DNA of 64,000 nucleotides from Tahibacter aquaticus. GTDB taxonomy: Bacteria; Pseudomonadota; Gammaproteobacteria; Xanthomonadales; Rhodanobacteraceae. The DNA lies in assembly GCF_004363655.1 (NCBI RefSeq), contig NZ_SNZH01000011.1, forward strand, positions 62,001 to 126,000. The letters are read 5' to 3'. The notes beneath the pieces are model-generated. The model saw only the letters and a program-made list of their open reading frames with translations. It ran no database searches and was not told where the DNA came from. Below, in pieces: positions 63,966 through 64,000 of the stretch. The translations under genes were made by a program, and so were the position numbers. How positions within the stretch are numbered: the first letter of the stretch is position 1; each line of letters opens with the position of its first letter.

Positions 63966-64000
63966 CACAGATTGCGCAGCGAAAAACAGGGGAAAACCAG

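Overview
The window is GC-rich chromosomal DNA from a Gram-negative gammaproteobacterium, most likely of the Xanthomonadales/Lysobacterales (Rhodanobacteraceae-like). This rests on the many signal-peptide and lipoprotein precursors, OmpW- and OmpA-type barrels, the comF / bioB-bioF-x-bioH-bioC block, katB-ankB, tex, mnmG and a secreted protein ending in an IF-N-GFE tail. Species is not determinable from the window.

Layout. 1-1.1 kb: a GST - ArsR regulator - SRPBCC (AHSA1-like, cut by the window edge) operon with a palindromic operator over the first ribosome site. 1.4-8 kb: a giant secreted nuclease with Calx-beta and DUF11 modules, a DUF4288 protein and a Cys-rich secreted repeat protein. 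8.1-10.9 kb: an exported catalase and ankyrin partner (katB-ankB) behind an OxyR-like tetrapartite site. 11-17.9 kb: assorted enzymes (ferritin-like, YdeI-like, aldo/keto reductase, GNAT, extradiol dioxygenase) and an outer membrane barrel. 18-26.3 kb: YfbK-type VWA lipoprotein, papain-like YiiX protein, alpha/beta hydrolase, DUF1287 protein, and a divergent pair of surface phosphate-scavenging lipoproteins (alkaline phosphatase, CpdB). 26.5-29 kb: UbiA in a frame that stays open through about 500 Pro/Ala-rich residues upstream.

29.1-35.2 kb is the standout: a lower-GC two-gene operon, ATPase followed by adenosine deaminase with an ATGA overlap, that matches the anti-phage RADAR system (RdrA-RdrB). 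It is followed by a short mobile-type RadC and then a 12-copy, 21-bp tandem array (35391-35642) that leaves several frames open on both strands. I read this as a defence island inserted between ubiA and a conserved hypothetical gene.

36.8-49.7 kb: carboxylesterase and divergent LytTR membrane regulator, small secreted proteins, a DUF2975-XRE-membrane operon with a repeated operator, a beta-lactamase-fold hydrolase, AraC/SDR pair, an ECF41-type sigma factor with its carboxymuconolactone-decarboxylase partner, and a LysR regulator. 49.8-54.9 kb: comF divergent from the biotin operon bioB-bioF-DUF7079-bioH-bioC. 54.9-63.4 kb: CoxE-type VWA and MoxR ATPase separated by an oppositely oriented YbaY-like lipoprotein, then tex, ompW with a consensus FNR/ANR box, and mnmG. 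63.5-64 kb: a candidate structured small RNA between a sigma-54 promoter and an intrinsic terminator, and a second sigma-54 promoter aimed at a gene just past the edge.

No rRNA, tRNA, CRISPR array or intact insertion sequence was recognised. All family assignments come from reading motifs and overall similarity to remembered families; no database search was possible.
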